Shown piece after piece: positions 1 to 7,550 of a stretch of DNA of 64,000 nucleotides. Source of the DNA: Stenotrophomonas maltophilia. GTDB taxonomy: Bacteria; Pseudomonadota; Gammaproteobacteria; Xanthomonadales; Xanthomonadaceae. Both the position numbers and the translations under genes were made by a program. The stretch spans positions 310,001 to 374,000 of the forward strand of contig WNDS01000001.1 in NCBI GenBank assembly GCA_009912235.1, in the 5' to 3' direction. Numbering within the stretch: the stretch's first letter is position 1; each line of letters begins with the position of its first letter. The notes beneath the pieces were generated by a model. It was not told where the DNA came from. It was given only the letters and a program-made list of their open reading frames with translations, and ran no database searches.

Positions 1-1901
1 ACGCGGTGGTCGCGCAGCGCGGCGGCCACGGCGGCCTCGTCCATGCGCTCGATCTGCGGGCCGGTCAGGATGGTGTCGGCCTGCAGCCCCACCTGGGCGC
101 ATACGCGTGCGGTCACTAGTTCGTTGTCACCGGTGAACACCTTCACTTCCACGCCGTTCTCGGCCAGCGCCTGCAGCGCCTGCGCGGCCGATTCCTTCGG
201 CGGGTCCAGGAAGGCCACATAGCCCACCAGGGTCAGCCCGCTCTCGTCGGCCTGCGAGTACACGCTCTGGCTGGCCGCGGTCTCCTTCATCGCCACGGCC
301 ACCACACGCAGGCCCTGTTCGTTCAGTTCCTCGGTGGTCTGGCGCACGCGTGCCAGCCGCTGCGCATCCAGCGGTTGGTCCTGGCCGTTCTCGCGCACGG
401 TGCTGCAGACCGCCAGCATCTCCTCCACCGCACCCTTGCAGATCAGCTCGTGGTGGTCTTCGCGCTCGGACACCACCACCGACATGCGGCGGCGTTCGAA
501 GTCGAACGGAATCTCGTCCACCTTGCGGTAGTCCTGCGACAGCCGCAGTTCGCTCTGCAGCTCCACATGCTCCAGCACCGCGCGGTCGAGCAGGTTGCTC
601 AGCCCGGTCTGGAAGTGGCTGTTGAGGTAGGCGATCTTGAGCACGTCTTCCGAGTCCAGCCCGAACACATCGGTGTGGCGTTCCAGCGCGATCTTGTCCT
701 GGGTGAGGGTGCCGGTCTTGTCGGTGCACAGAAAATCCATGGCGCCGAAGTTCTGGATCGCATCCAGGCGCTTGACGATCACCTTGCGCCGCGACAGCAG
801 CACCGCACCCTTGGCCAGGGTGGAGGTGACGATCATCGGCAGCATTTCCGGGGTCAGGCCCACCGCCACCGACAGCGCGAACAGGAACGCTTCGGTCCAG
901 TCACCCTTGGTCCAGCCGTTGATGAGCAGCACGAACAGCACCATCACCAGCGCGAAGCGGATCAGCAGCCAGCTGACACTGTTCACCCCGGCCTGGAAGG
1001 CGGTCGGCGCACGCTCGGTGGTGGTGCTGCGGTGGGGGATGGTGCCGAAGTAGGTGCGGTTGCCGGTGGCCAGCACCAGCGCGGTGGCGGTGCCGGACAC
1101 CACGTTGGTGCCCATGAACAGCAGGTTGTGCTGTTCCAGCAGGCCGGCCAGCGCATCACCGCGGTGGGCGAACTTCTCCACCGGCAGCGATTCGCCGGTC
1201 ATCGCCGCCTGCGCCACGAACAGATCCTTGGCCGACAGCACACGGCAGTCGGCGGGAATCATGTCGCCGGCCGACAGCACGATGTGGTCGCCGGGCACCA
1301 GTTCGCGGATCGGCACTTCCTGCTGCTGCGCCGGGCGACGGCTGTGCAGGTGCGCGCCGAAGTACTGGTCGGCCACATCGGCGGCCTCGGTACCGGTATC
1401 CCGGCGCAGCACCCGCGCGGTGTTGCCCACCAGCGCCTTCAGGCGTTCAGCGGCACGGTTGGAGCGGCCTTCCTGGATGAAGCGGATCAGCGTGGAGAGC
1501 ACCACCATCGCGCCGATCACCAGCGTGGCCTTGATGTCCTCGGTCAGCCAGGACACCACCGCCAGCACGCTCAGCAGCAGGTTGAACGGGTTGCGGTAGC
1601 ACTGCCACAGGTGGCGCCACCACGGCAGCGGCTTTTCGTGATCGACTTCATTGGGACCGATCTGCGCCAGGCGCTCGGCCACTTCGTGCGGGCTCAGGCC
1701 GTCGGCATGCGAGCCGACCGCTGCCAGCACGTCGGCATCCTCCTGCTGCGCCAGCGTGACCAGGCCGATGGTCAGGGTGAACGGCGCCTCTTCGTTGGCG
1801 CCGCGGCCGAAGCCGGCTTCGGGCATGGCACGGCGGCCGAACAGGTTGCCGGCGCGGCGGCTGCGCAGGAAGGCATTGAACCAGGCATTGAGCAGGCTCA
1901 T
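1..1901 (-). CDS. mgtA: Magnesium-translocating P-type ATPase, C-terminus outside window
   Basis: Inner-membrane P-type ATPase that imports Mg2+ using ATP. About 633 N-terminal residues are present; family members run near 900, so the last part of the cytoplasmic domain and the final membrane helices lie beyond position 1. Visible are the actuator TGES motif (AMTGESLPVEK, about residue 220), membrane segments before and after it, and the phosphorylation loop CTDKTGTLT with Asp394 (DKTGT at 708-722). The ATG at 1901 has GAGGA about 8 bases upstream. It is the last visible gene of a minus-strand operon after a 102-codon ORF and a short leader ORF, which suggests Mg2+-responsive control. The family is clear from the motifs; Mg2+ rather than another cation is inferred from the overall match to MgtA/MgtB. 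Confidence 0.95.
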   Translation of the reverse strand, partial: MSLLNAWFNAFLRSRRAGNLFGRRAMPEAGFGRGANEEAPFTLTIGLVTLAQQEDADVLAAVGSHADGLSPHEVAERLAQIGPNEVDHEKPLPWWRHLWQCYRNPFNLLLSVLAVVSWLTEDIKATLVIGAMVVLSTLIRFIQEGRSNRAAERLKALVGNTARVLRRDTGTEAADVADQYFGAHLHSRRPAQQQEVPIRELVPGDHIVLSAGDMIPADCRVLSAKDLFVAQAAMTGESLPVEKFAHRGDALAGLLEQHNLLFMGTNVVSGTATALVLATGNRTYFGTIPHRSTTTERAPTAFQAGVNSVSWLLIRFALVMVLFVLLINGWTKGDWTEAFLFALSVAVGLTPEMLPMIVTSTLAKGAVLLSRRKVIVKRLDAIQNFGAMDFLCTDKTGTLTQDKIALERHTDVFGLDSEDVLKIAYLNSHFQTGLSNLLDRAVLEHVELQSELRLSQDYRKVDEIPFDFERRRMSVVVSEREDHHELICKGAVEEMLAVCSTVRENGQDQPLDAQRLARVRQTTEELNEQGLRVVAVAMKETAASQSVYSQADESGLTLVGYVAFLDPPKESAAQALQALAENGVEVKVFTGDNELVTARVCAQVGLQADTILTGPQIERMDEAAVAAALRDHR

Positions 1902-1997
1902 GGGAGTGTCCTCACGGGCGGGGCCCGGCCGCGGACTGGCACGACGGGTAGGCAGGGAATGTCAGGCAGGGCGGGGGCCAGGCGGCACCCACGCGGG

Positions 1998-2306
1998 TCA
2001 GGCGTGCCGCAGCTGCGGCGTGTGTGCAGCCGTCATCGACCACGGCAGCAGGCGGATACGCTGGCTGCCGCCGATGCACAGCGGCTTCATCGCTTCGCGC
2101 ATCGGGCTGGGCAGGTGGCGCAGCACGTTGATGCGCTCGCTGATCGGCAGCAGCGACAGCGCATCGGCGATGACGCGGGCCGAGCCCAGTGCCATCGCAC
2201 GGGCGAACAGGGCGGGGCCGTGCTGCAGCAGCTGGCTGCGCAGGCCGGTGACATCACGGTCGCCGATCAGGCGGCGCAGGGTCACGTGCAGGATTTTGTA
2301 GGACAT
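1998..2306 (-). CDS. Small protein with MgtE N-domain-like repeat, upstream of mgtA
   Basis: A 102-residue protein starting MSYKILHVTLRR. I chose this start because GGAG lies 9 bases upstream; an in-frame ATG at 2345 is possible but has a poor site. It ends 96 bases before mgtA on the same strand, so co-transcription is likely. There is no signal peptide or membrane segment. The central stretch (about residues 45-72, ADALSLLPISERINVLRHLP) has the Leu-Leu-x-x-Leu-Pro-x-x-x-Arg-x-x-x-Leu-Arg-x-Leu-Pro pattern of the helical repeats in the cytosolic N domain of MgtE magnesium channels. I infer a soluble partner or regulator of Mg2+ transport. The function is unproven and the resemblance is short. 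Confidence 0.7.
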   Translation of the reverse strand: MSYKILHVTLRRLIGDRDVTGLRSQLLQHGPALFARAMALGSARVIADALSLLPISERINVLRHLPSPMREAMKPLCIGGSQRIRLLPWSMTAAHTPQLRHA

Positions 2307-2348
2307 GGGGGCGTTCTCCGGGTAAAGGGCGCCCGGGGCTCCCATCAC

Positions 2349-2432
2349 TCAGCAGGACGGGAACCGGCAGCCGGGTACCAGTAGCAGGGGGCAGGCAGAG
2401 GGCGCGGTGCGCCCGGCAGGGTCAGGGTCCAT
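2349..2432 (-). CDS. Leader peptide candidate, MgtL-like (MDPDP start)
   Basis: A 27-codon ORF on the mgtA strand beginning ATG GAC CCT GAC CCT (Met-Asp-Pro-Asp-Pro) and ending TGA. GGAG sits 6 bases before the ATG. It is followed after 42 bases by the 102-codon gene and then mgtA. In Enterobacteriaceae, the mgtA leader peptide MgtL carries an acidic-proline N-terminus (EPDP in E. coli) whose translation aborts ribosomes at low Mg2+ and lets mgtA be transcribed. The same acidic-proline start here, upstream of an mgtA operon, suggests an analogous sensor. The rest of the peptide is Pro- and Cys-rich and unlike MgtL, so convergence is as likely as homology. Confidence 0.6.
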   Translation of the reverse strand: MDPDPAGRTAPSACPLLLVPGCRFPSC

Positions 2433-2510
2433 GTCTGGCTCCAGGGGAAAGGAGGTGCCGGCGGGGTGGCCGACCCGCGTATTGTCCGCGCCTGAACAGG
2501 GCAGGCCTAG

Positions 2511-2549
2511 ATGACCTTGGGGGTCATCCGGCTATACCTTGGTATAGCC
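2511..2549. promoter_or_regulatory. Two tandem palindromes, candidate operator upstream of mgtA operon
   Basis: ATGACC-TTGGG-GGTCAT (2511-2527) is followed two bases later by GGCTATACC-TT-GGTATAGCC (2530-2549, perfect 9-bp arms). They lie 18 bases past the stop of the AraC-type gene and about 80 bases before the leader ORF of the mgtA operon. No T-tract follows on either strand, so a simple terminator is less likely than protein-binding sites. The second palindrome has the length and tight centre of a MerR-type operator, but no MerR gene is nearby. Confidence 0.45.
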
Positions 2550-2567
2550 CGGCGCTGGAACGTTCAG

Positions 2568-3347
2568 TCAGGGTGCGCCGGCGGCCTGAAGGTAGTCCCG
2601 TGGTGACTGGCCCAGCACGCGGCGGAAGGCGGCGGAAAAGGCACTGGGGCTGGCATACCCCAGGTCGAGCGCAACCCGGGTCACCGGCTGTCCATCGGCC
2701 AGGCGCAACAGTGCGGCCAGCAGGCAGGCCTGCTGCCGCCATTGCGCGACGCTGACGCCGGTCTGCTCGCGGAACAGGCGGGTGAAGGTGCGACGGCTCA
2801 TCATGGCCTCGGCGGCCATGGCATCCAGATCGTGCTGCAGCGTGGGCGCCAGGAACACGCCCCGGCAGACCCGTGCCAGGCGAGGATCAGCCGGAAGCGG
2901 GGCATGCAGCGGCAGCGAGGGCATGGCGGCGATCTCCTGTGGCAGCAGCGCCATCAAGGCGCCGCCGCGACCCTGCAGGTCATACAGTGCGGGCAGCTGC
3001 AGGGCCTGCTGCACCAGTTCCCGCAGCAGCGGAGATACGGCCAGCACGCAGGCTCCCGATGGCAGCAGCAGCGTTGCATCCGGTGCGATGAAGACATTGA
3101 GCATCACCACTTCGCCGGACATCGTCATTTCGTGCGCCAGCCTGGCGAGTATCCAGCACCCGTGCCGGGGCGGCACCAGCCATCGGCCCTGCGGCGTGGC
3201 CACGCTGATGGCACCGGTGCCGGCCATGGCGAACTGGCCGCGTACGTGCGCATGCAAGGGGTAGTGGGTGCCTGCCGCGAACACATGGCGGGTCACCACC
3301 ACGTTGCGCGGAATGTCATCGTCTAGATCGGGCAGCAGCAACGCCAT
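2568..3347 (-). CDS. AraC-family transcriptional regulator
   Basis: A 259-residue regulator. The N-terminal half is a small cupin-like sensor (HYPLHAHVRGQFAMAG, about residues 28-45). The C-terminal ~100 residues hold the paired AraC helix-turn-helix (MMSRRTFTRLFREQTGVS, then LDLGYASPSAFSAAFRRVLG). I start at the ATG at 3347, giving MALLLPDLDDD, because longer frames run into the divergent hydrolase. The gene is divergent from the alpha/beta hydrolase at 3437 across an 89-bp gap, so it may control that gene. The effector is unknown. Confidence 0.9.
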   Translation of the reverse strand: MALLLPDLDDDIPRNVVVTRHVFAAGTHYPLHAHVRGQFAMAGTGAISVATPQGRWLVPPRHGCWILARLAHEMTMSGEVVMLNVFIAPDATLLLPSGACVLAVSPLLRELVQQALQLPALYDLQGRGGALMALLPQEIAAMPSLPLHAPLPADPRLARVCRGVFLAPTLQHDLDAMAAEAMMSRRTFTRLFREQTGVSVAQWRQQACLLAALLRLADGQPVTRVALDLGYASPSAFSAAFRRVLGQSPRDYLQAAGAP

Positions 3348-3436
3348 GGCCCGAATTCTACCGTTGCTGACCCGCATGCGGCGGTGCGCCGTACACATGC
3401 ACCCTACGATGCAGGCCCTTCCTGCTGGAGCGTGCC

Positions 3437-4195
3437 ATGACCCTACCTTTCCATTCGCTGGGCGACGGCGCACACACGGTCATCGTGCTGCACGGCTGGT
3501 TTGGCGACGCACACGTGTGTGCGTCGATTGAACCGTTGCTGGATGGCGACCGGTTCCGCTTTCTGTTCATGGACTGGGCCGGGTACGGTGCGCGGCGGAG
3601 CGAGCGGGGCGACTTCAGCATCGAACGCGTGGCGCACGATGTGCTGGCGCTGGCCGACGCGCAGCAGCTGGGCCGTTTCAGCCTCATGGGGCACTCGATG
3701 GGCGGGCGCGCCATCGAGTGGGTGGCCGGGCTGGCGCCGCAGCGCGTGCGCGGCCTGGTGGCAGTGGCGCCGGTCCCCGCCGAAGGGGTGGACTATGCCC
3801 CCTCGACACGCGCCCGGCTGCAGGCTGCCGCCCAGGACGTTGCGCTGCGACAGGCGATCATCGACCGCAGTACTGGCGGTCGGTTGCCGGAAAGGTGGCT
3901 GCAGGCCAAGGCGGCGCGATCGTGGGCCGGCTGCACAACCGAGGCCTTTGCCGCCTATCTGCCTGCCTGGGCCGACCCGGCGCCGCGGCTGCCGCCGGCG
4001 GGTGTGGCTCCGCTGTGCATCGTACTCGGCGCCCACGATCCGGTGTTCGACAGTGCACTCATGCAGCGCACCTGGCTGCGGCGCCATCCGCAGGCCGAGT
4101 TGCACGTCTTGTCCGGTGCCGGGCATTACCCGATGGATGAATGCCCGCTCGAACTGGTTGCGGTGATGCAGGCGTTCCTGCGCAAGGCTGCCTGA
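3437..4195 (+). CDS. Alpha/beta hydrolase
   Basis: A 252-residue soluble hydrolase with no signal peptide. The oxyanion-hole motif HGWF is at residues 19-22, the nucleophile elbow GHSMGG has Ser87, and the late catalytic His lies in GAGHYPMDE near residue 230. Length and layout match the esterase/BioH-like branch of the alpha/beta fold. It stands alone, divergent from the AraC-type gene, which is its likely regulator. The substrate cannot be read from the sequence. Confidence 0.88.
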   Translation: MTLPFHSLGDGAHTVIVLHGWFGDAHVCASIEPLLDGDRFRFLFMDWAGYGARRSERGDFSIERVAHDVLALADAQQLGRFSLMGHSMGGRAIEWVAGLAPQRVRGLVAVAPVPAEGVDYAPSTRARLQAAAQDVALRQAIIDRSTGGRLPERWLQAKAARSWAGCTTEAFAAYLPAWADPAPRLPPAGVAPLCIVLGAHDPVFDSALMQRTWLRRHPQAELHVLSGAGHYPMDECPLELVAVMQAFLRKAA

Positions 4196-4294
4196 CGACA
4201 GCCGGGCGTGGTCAGCCGGCATCCTGCACGCCGATGTCGTGTGGGCCGGGTGGCGCTGCGGATGGCTGTCGTTCCTTCTCACAAGGACGAGGCG

Positions 4295-4504
4295 ATGATC
4301 GATACCCTTCTCAATGGGCTCAATTTCGTCTTGGGGCCGTTGTTCGACCAGAACATCCCGCGCTACGCGTTCAGTCGTGGCTGTCGCCAAGAGCAGCAGG
4401 CGGCCAAGGGAAAGCTGGTGCGCTGGACCCTCCTGTACCAGTGCGTAGCACTGATGTTCCTGGTGGGCTGCTACGTGCTGGCCATGCTTGCGCTGTTCCG
4501 CTGA
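4295..4504 (+). CDS. Small membrane protein, unknown
   Basis: A 69-residue protein starting MIDTLLNGLNFVLG, with AAGGACGAGG just upstream as ribosome binding site. The in-frame ATG at 4208 is less likely because its extra 29 residues look untranslated. The N-terminal half is polar with basic residues (SRGCRQEQQAAKGK). The C-terminal ~25 residues form one membrane segment (CVALMFLVGCYVLAMLALF). It stands alone and is closed by the hairpin at 4544-4570. I do not recognise a family. Confidence 0.6.
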   Translation: MIDTLLNGLNFVLGPLFDQNIPRYAFSRGCRQEQQAAKGKLVRWTLLYQCVALMFLVGCYVLAMLALFR

Positions 4505-4543
4505 CGGCTCGCTGCCGCTGCTCGCTGCACACCCTTGAAAATG

Positions 4544-4570
4544 CAACGGGCCGCACAAGGCGGCCCGTTG
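4544..4570. terminator. Rho-independent terminator, possibly bidirectional
   Basis: CAACGGGCCG - CACAAGG - CGGCCCGTTG is a perfect 10-bp stem followed by TCTTGCTTT on the + strand and preceded by TTGAAAA. It sits between the converging small membrane protein (+, ends 4504) and the 23-residue ORF (-, ends 4589). Confidence 0.75.
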
Positions 4571-4588
4571 TCTTGCTTTACGTGGGGA

Positions 4589-4660
4589 TCAGCGCAGCAG
4601 CGCGATCAGCAGCAGCACCGGAATCGGAATGCCAAGGAACCACAGCAGCAGGTACTTCAT
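4589..4660 (-). CDS. 23-residue hydrophobic small protein
   Basis: Encodes a 23-residue peptide starting MKYLLLWFLGIPIPVLL and ending in Arg: one basic residue, then an almost entirely hydrophobic helix with a Pro-x-Pro kink. The ATG is preceded by AAGGAGA at 7 bases, one of the strongest ribosome binding sites in the window, which is why I call such a short ORF. It lies 25 bases downstream of the membrane protein ending at 4685 on the same strand, so it is probably co-transcribed and inserted in the inner membrane. No family is recognised. Confidence 0.6.
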   Translation of the reverse strand: MKYLLLWFLGIPIPVLLLIALLR

Positions 4661-4684
4661 GGTCGAATCTCCTTGTGGATGGGC

Positions 4685-5752
4685 TCAGAGGTCGCGGCAG
4701 CGACCGCCCCAGGTGGCGGCCAGGCTGGCCGAGAACGCACCGATCAGCAGCGTGATGAACAGCCACAGGGCGGCATGTGCAGTGGCCTTGCGAGCGTCAT
4801 CGGCCAGCTGCGTGGCCTGTTCCTTGGCCTTGTCCATCGCCGCACGCATGCGGGTCTGCATGTCGTTGACGCGTGCTTCGGCTTCCGCCGGCGACAGGCC
4901 GGTTTCGCGCGCCACCATCTGCGAGAGGTAGCGCTTGTCGGCATCATCCAGGCCATCGCCGGCCAGGCTGTTCAGCACGATGCGGGTGGCTTCGGCGCGC
5001 TCTTCGCGATCGACATGGCGCGGGCCGGGGCCGGCCATGCCCGGCTGCGGTGCACGGCGCGCATCGGCCGGCGGTGCAGGGCGGTCCATCGGCGGGCGGG
5101 CATCGGCCGCGCCGGCCGGTGCGCCGGCGGTGCGGTCCGGCAGGTCGCCGGGGGCCGGTGCGGGTGCGGGTGCAGCGGCGTCGCTGCGGAACAGCGAGTC
5201 CACCCAGTACGGCATACCACGGTCGGGGCCCTGCTTGCCATCGTCCATGCCCGGGCCGGCGGCCATGGCAATGCCACCGGCATCGGTAGCCGCAGCACCC
5301 GCTGCTGCACCGGCAACCTTGCCACCTGCGCCGAGGATGCCGCCGATGGCCGAAGTCAGCAGGCCGGCGGCCAGCAGCGTGGCCACGGCCCAGGAAATGA
5401 AACCGTGGGCGGTATCGCGGAAGTAGGTTTCATCGCCGTGCAGCTGCGTCCACTTGGTGCGCAGGCGGCCGGCCAGATAGCCGCCCAGGCCCGAGGCCGC
5501 GATGGTGGTGAAGGCCAACCAGATGATGCTGCTCCAGCCGAAGGTTTCCTTGCTGACGCCCTCGAACGACCACGGCGAGACCGCCGACAGGCCGAGGCCC
5601 AGGCCCAGGATGACCAGGATCAGCGACAGCGCGGCCGAGCCGACCGCGCCGGCGAAAATGGCGGCCCAGGACACCGCCGATTCCGGTGCCGTCGGGGCGA
5701 TGGCGGTGGCGACGGCGGTCGCCGGTGGAACCTCAGGACGTATTGCGTTCAT
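4685..5752 (-). CDS. Polytopic membrane protein of the PhnA-like annotated family
   Basis: A 355-residue inner-membrane protein starting MNAIRPEVPPATA. Two N-terminal hydrophobic hairpins (SWAAIFAGAVGSAALSLIL at about 25-43; AFTTIAASGLGGYLAGRL), a third near residue 120, and a final segment (LWLFITLLIGAFSASLAA) flank a long Pro/Ala/Asp-rich soluble stretch. That stretch ends in a helical region rich in Asp, Glu and Arg. The opening SWxAIFAGA block is typical of membrane proteins often labelled PhnA-like, whose function is unknown and unrelated to phosphonate use. A 23-residue hydrophobic ORF follows in the same direction. Confidence 0.75.
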   Translation of the reverse strand: MNAIRPEVPPATAVATAIAPTAPESAVSWAAIFAGAVGSAALSLILVILGLGLGLSAVSPWSFEGVSKETFGWSSIIWLAFTTIAASGLGGYLAGRLRTKWTQLHGDETYFRDTAHGFISWAVATLLAAGLLTSAIGGILGAGGKVAGAAAGAAATDAGGIAMAAGPGMDDGKQGPDRGMPYWVDSLFRSDAAAPAPAPAPGDLPDRTAGAPAGAADARPPMDRPAPPADARRAPQPGMAGPGPRHVDREERAEATRIVLNSLAGDGLDDADKRYLSQMVARETGLSPAEAEARVNDMQTRMRAAMDKAKEQATQLADDARKATAHAALWLFITLLIGAFSASLAATWGGRCRDL

Positions 5753-5873
5753 GCGTGTTCTGCTCCCATGCTGTGACTGCAGCGTTCGTGGTAACGCTGC
5801 GCGTTCAGCCGTGAAATACGCGAGACGCACGCAACAAGAGAATGTGTAGCCGCCCCCACGCAACCGACTGCCG

Positions 5874-6518
5874 ATGCCCGCACACCTGTCGATCCGCCAC
5901 CGCAGCGCCTTCCTGGCAACGGCCGCCAGCTACCTCTGGCTGCTGCTTACCGTGTGGATGGCCGGCAGCCGGCAGCCGGGCTACAGCCATGTGGCGCAGT
6001 ACATCTCCGAACTGGGGTCGCGCACGGCCGCGCATGGCAGCTGGGTGAGCCTGCTGGGCCTGCTGCCCGCCGGCGTTCTGCTGCTGATGGCGTGCCTGCT
6101 GGCGTGGCCGCGCATTCCGCGTGCGGTGGCCGCATCGCTCGGCCTGCTGTGCGTGACCTGGTATGCCCTGGGCCTGTTGCTGGGCGGTCTCTTTCCGTGC
6201 GACAGCAGCTGCCATCCGGCCGAGCCGAGCGTGTCGCAGATCGTGCATAACCTGGTCGGCGGCACCGGCTACCCGGCCATCATCGCGGCAGCGTTCCTGC
6301 TGGGCAGCGTGGCGCTGCGGCGCTGGCGCACGCGCGTGGTCGGGGTGCTGGCGCTGCTGTTCGGCGCCCTGTCGCTGCCCCTGCTGCTGTGGCTGGACCC
6401 GGGCTTTGCCGCAGTGGGGCTGGCGCAGCGCCTGATTGAACTGTTCGCCGCGTGCTGGCTGCTGCCGATGATGTGGTCGTTCGGCGGCAACGCCGCCGGT
6501 GCTGCCGACGGCGCATAG
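5874..6518 (+). CDS. DUF998 family integral membrane protein
   Basis: A 214-residue protein with about six membrane segments. The N-terminal SxYISELG-type block (HVAQYISELGSRTAAHG, about 41-57) and a central GLFPCDSSCHP loop are typical of the DUF998 family. Function is unknown. It is divergent from the membrane protein at 4685-5752 and ends just before the broken cyclodeaminase remnant. Confidence 0.8.
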   Translation: MPAHLSIRHRSAFLATAASYLWLLLTVWMAGSRQPGYSHVAQYISELGSRTAAHGSWVSLLGLLPAGVLLLMACLLAWPRIPRAVAASLGLLCVTWYALGLLLGGLFPCDSSCHPAEPSVSQIVHNLVGGTGYPAIIAAAFLLGSVALRRWRTRVVGVLALLFGALSLPLLLWLDPGFAAVGLAQRLIELFAACWLLPMMWSFGGNAAGAADGA

Positions 6519-6534
6519 CGGCCCCCAGACGGCC

Positions 6535-6905
6535 TCAGTCGGCGGCGAGCGCAGCCGCATGTGCGGCCAGCAATGCTTCGGCCAGCACCAGGTCCTGCAG
6601 GGCGGTGCCTGAGCTGTCGAAGACCGTGATGTCATCGGCGTGCGCGGGGCCGGGCAGGCGGCCGGCCAGCACGTCGCCCAGCGCCACCGGCACCGCCGCG
6701 GTCGGCGCATGCTGGAATTCGCCGATCAGCCGCGATTGCGCAGGCAGATCGCAGAACAGCCGTGCGTGTGCCAGCAGCGCCGCTGGCAGCTCCTGCTTGC
6801 CCGGCGCATCGGCGCCCATCGCTGAAATGTGCGTGCCGGGCTGCACCCAGGCCGCTTCGAACAGCGGTGCCTGCGCGCCGGTGGCGGTGATCCCGGCGTG
6901 GCGGC
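6535..6905 (-). pseudogene. Ornithine cyclodeaminase/mu-crystallin family, C-terminal remnant
   Basis: About 120 codons matching the C-terminal third of the ornithine cyclodeaminase/mu-crystallin family remain: TATGAQAPLFEAAW, QPGTHISAMGADAPGKQELP and HADDITVFDSSGTALQD are the typical NAD-domain signatures. The expected N-terminal two-thirds (family length ~310-350) is absent. Homology stops near 6905, where the + strand turns into a LysR helix-turn-helix coding sequence. A deletion across an ancestral divergent ocd-lysR pair explains this. Confidence 0.75.
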
Positions 6906-7230
6906 AGTCCTTCTGTGCGGTTGCCGAACACCTCAGTTTTCGTGCCGCCGCGCGCGGCACGGGCATGAGCACCAGTACCGTCACCCTCTCGGTGCAGGCG
7001 CTGGAGCAGGCACTCGGCTGCGAGTCGCGCAGGGGCGCTTGCTGAGAATCTGCGCCGGGCACCGGCTGGTGTCGCGCAGCGGGCGTTCGGCGGAGATGCA
7101 CGTGGTGCATCAGAGCCACGCGCTGTCCACGGCCAGCCGCGTGGTGATTGCCGCCATCCGTGCGCACGCACCGCAGCCGCACGCTGCTGCCGTGCCATCG
7201 GCGGGTGTGCTGGCGGCTGGCACCGGGTAA
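6900..7230 (+). pseudogene. LysR-type regulator remnant (N- and C-terminal pieces)
   Basis: Around 6905-7020 one frame reads SFCAVAEHLSFRAAARG and STSTVTLSVQALEQALG, a LysR winged helix-turn-helix lacking its first residues. Further on, another frame reads EMHVVHQSHALSTASRVVIA, which resembles the end of a LysR effector domain, closing with TAA at 7230. The ~200 residues between are missing and the frame changes, so the gene is dead. It abuts the truncated cyclodeaminase on the other strand; the pair probably shared a divergent promoter before deletion. Confidence 0.65.
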
Positions 7231-7274
7231 CGCGTTACGAATATGATGCGGATTCTCCCGCGCTGGCGCTGCGC

Positions 7275-7550
7275 ATGGCCCGTTCTCCATCTGATCGCAC
7301 CGATACGCTGCCCACCGACCCCGCGCCGAAAAAACGTGGCCGCCCCGCTGCGGGCGAACAGGCGATGACCTCGGCCGAGCGCCAGTCGCGTTACCGCGTG
7401 GCGCGCGCACGCGCGGCCAATTCCGGCGCAGACCCGTCCACCTTCAGCGATACCGCGCTGCTGGACCGCATCCGCATGGCGATCTCCGACGGCAGCAGCG
7501 CCAAGACGGCGGGCCGTTACGTGCGTGAGTTGTCGCGGCGTTATCCCTGA
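7275..7550 (+). CDS. Small basic protein, unknown
   Basis: A 91-residue Arg/Ala-rich protein with KKRGRPAAGE at residues 19-28, an AT-hook-like GRP core, followed by a predicted helical region (MTSAERQSRYRVARARAAN) and a C-terminal GRYVRELSRRYP. No signal peptide or membrane segment is present. It may bind nucleic acid, but this is inference from composition. Its last 10 bases overlap the end of the converging LysR gene at 7541. Confidence 0.6.
   Translation: MARSPSDRTDTLPTDPAPKKRGRPAAGEQAMTSAERQSRYRVARARAANSGADPSTFSDTALLDRIRMAISDGSSAKTAGRYVRELSRRYP

Noticed and set aside
375..2384. 669-residue open frame on the + strand across mgtA
   Set aside because: Antisense shadow of a very GC-rich gene: Gln/His/Arg/Ala-rich with no family motif, while the minus strand encodes a clear P-type ATPase.
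2511..2549. Simple rho-independent terminator for the AraC gene
   Set aside because: Two stems but no T-run on either strand; an operator role is more likely, though termination cannot be ruled out.
7275..7550. AT-hook DNA-binding protein call
   Set aside because: Only a single KKRGRP core in an Arg-rich protein; too little to assign function.
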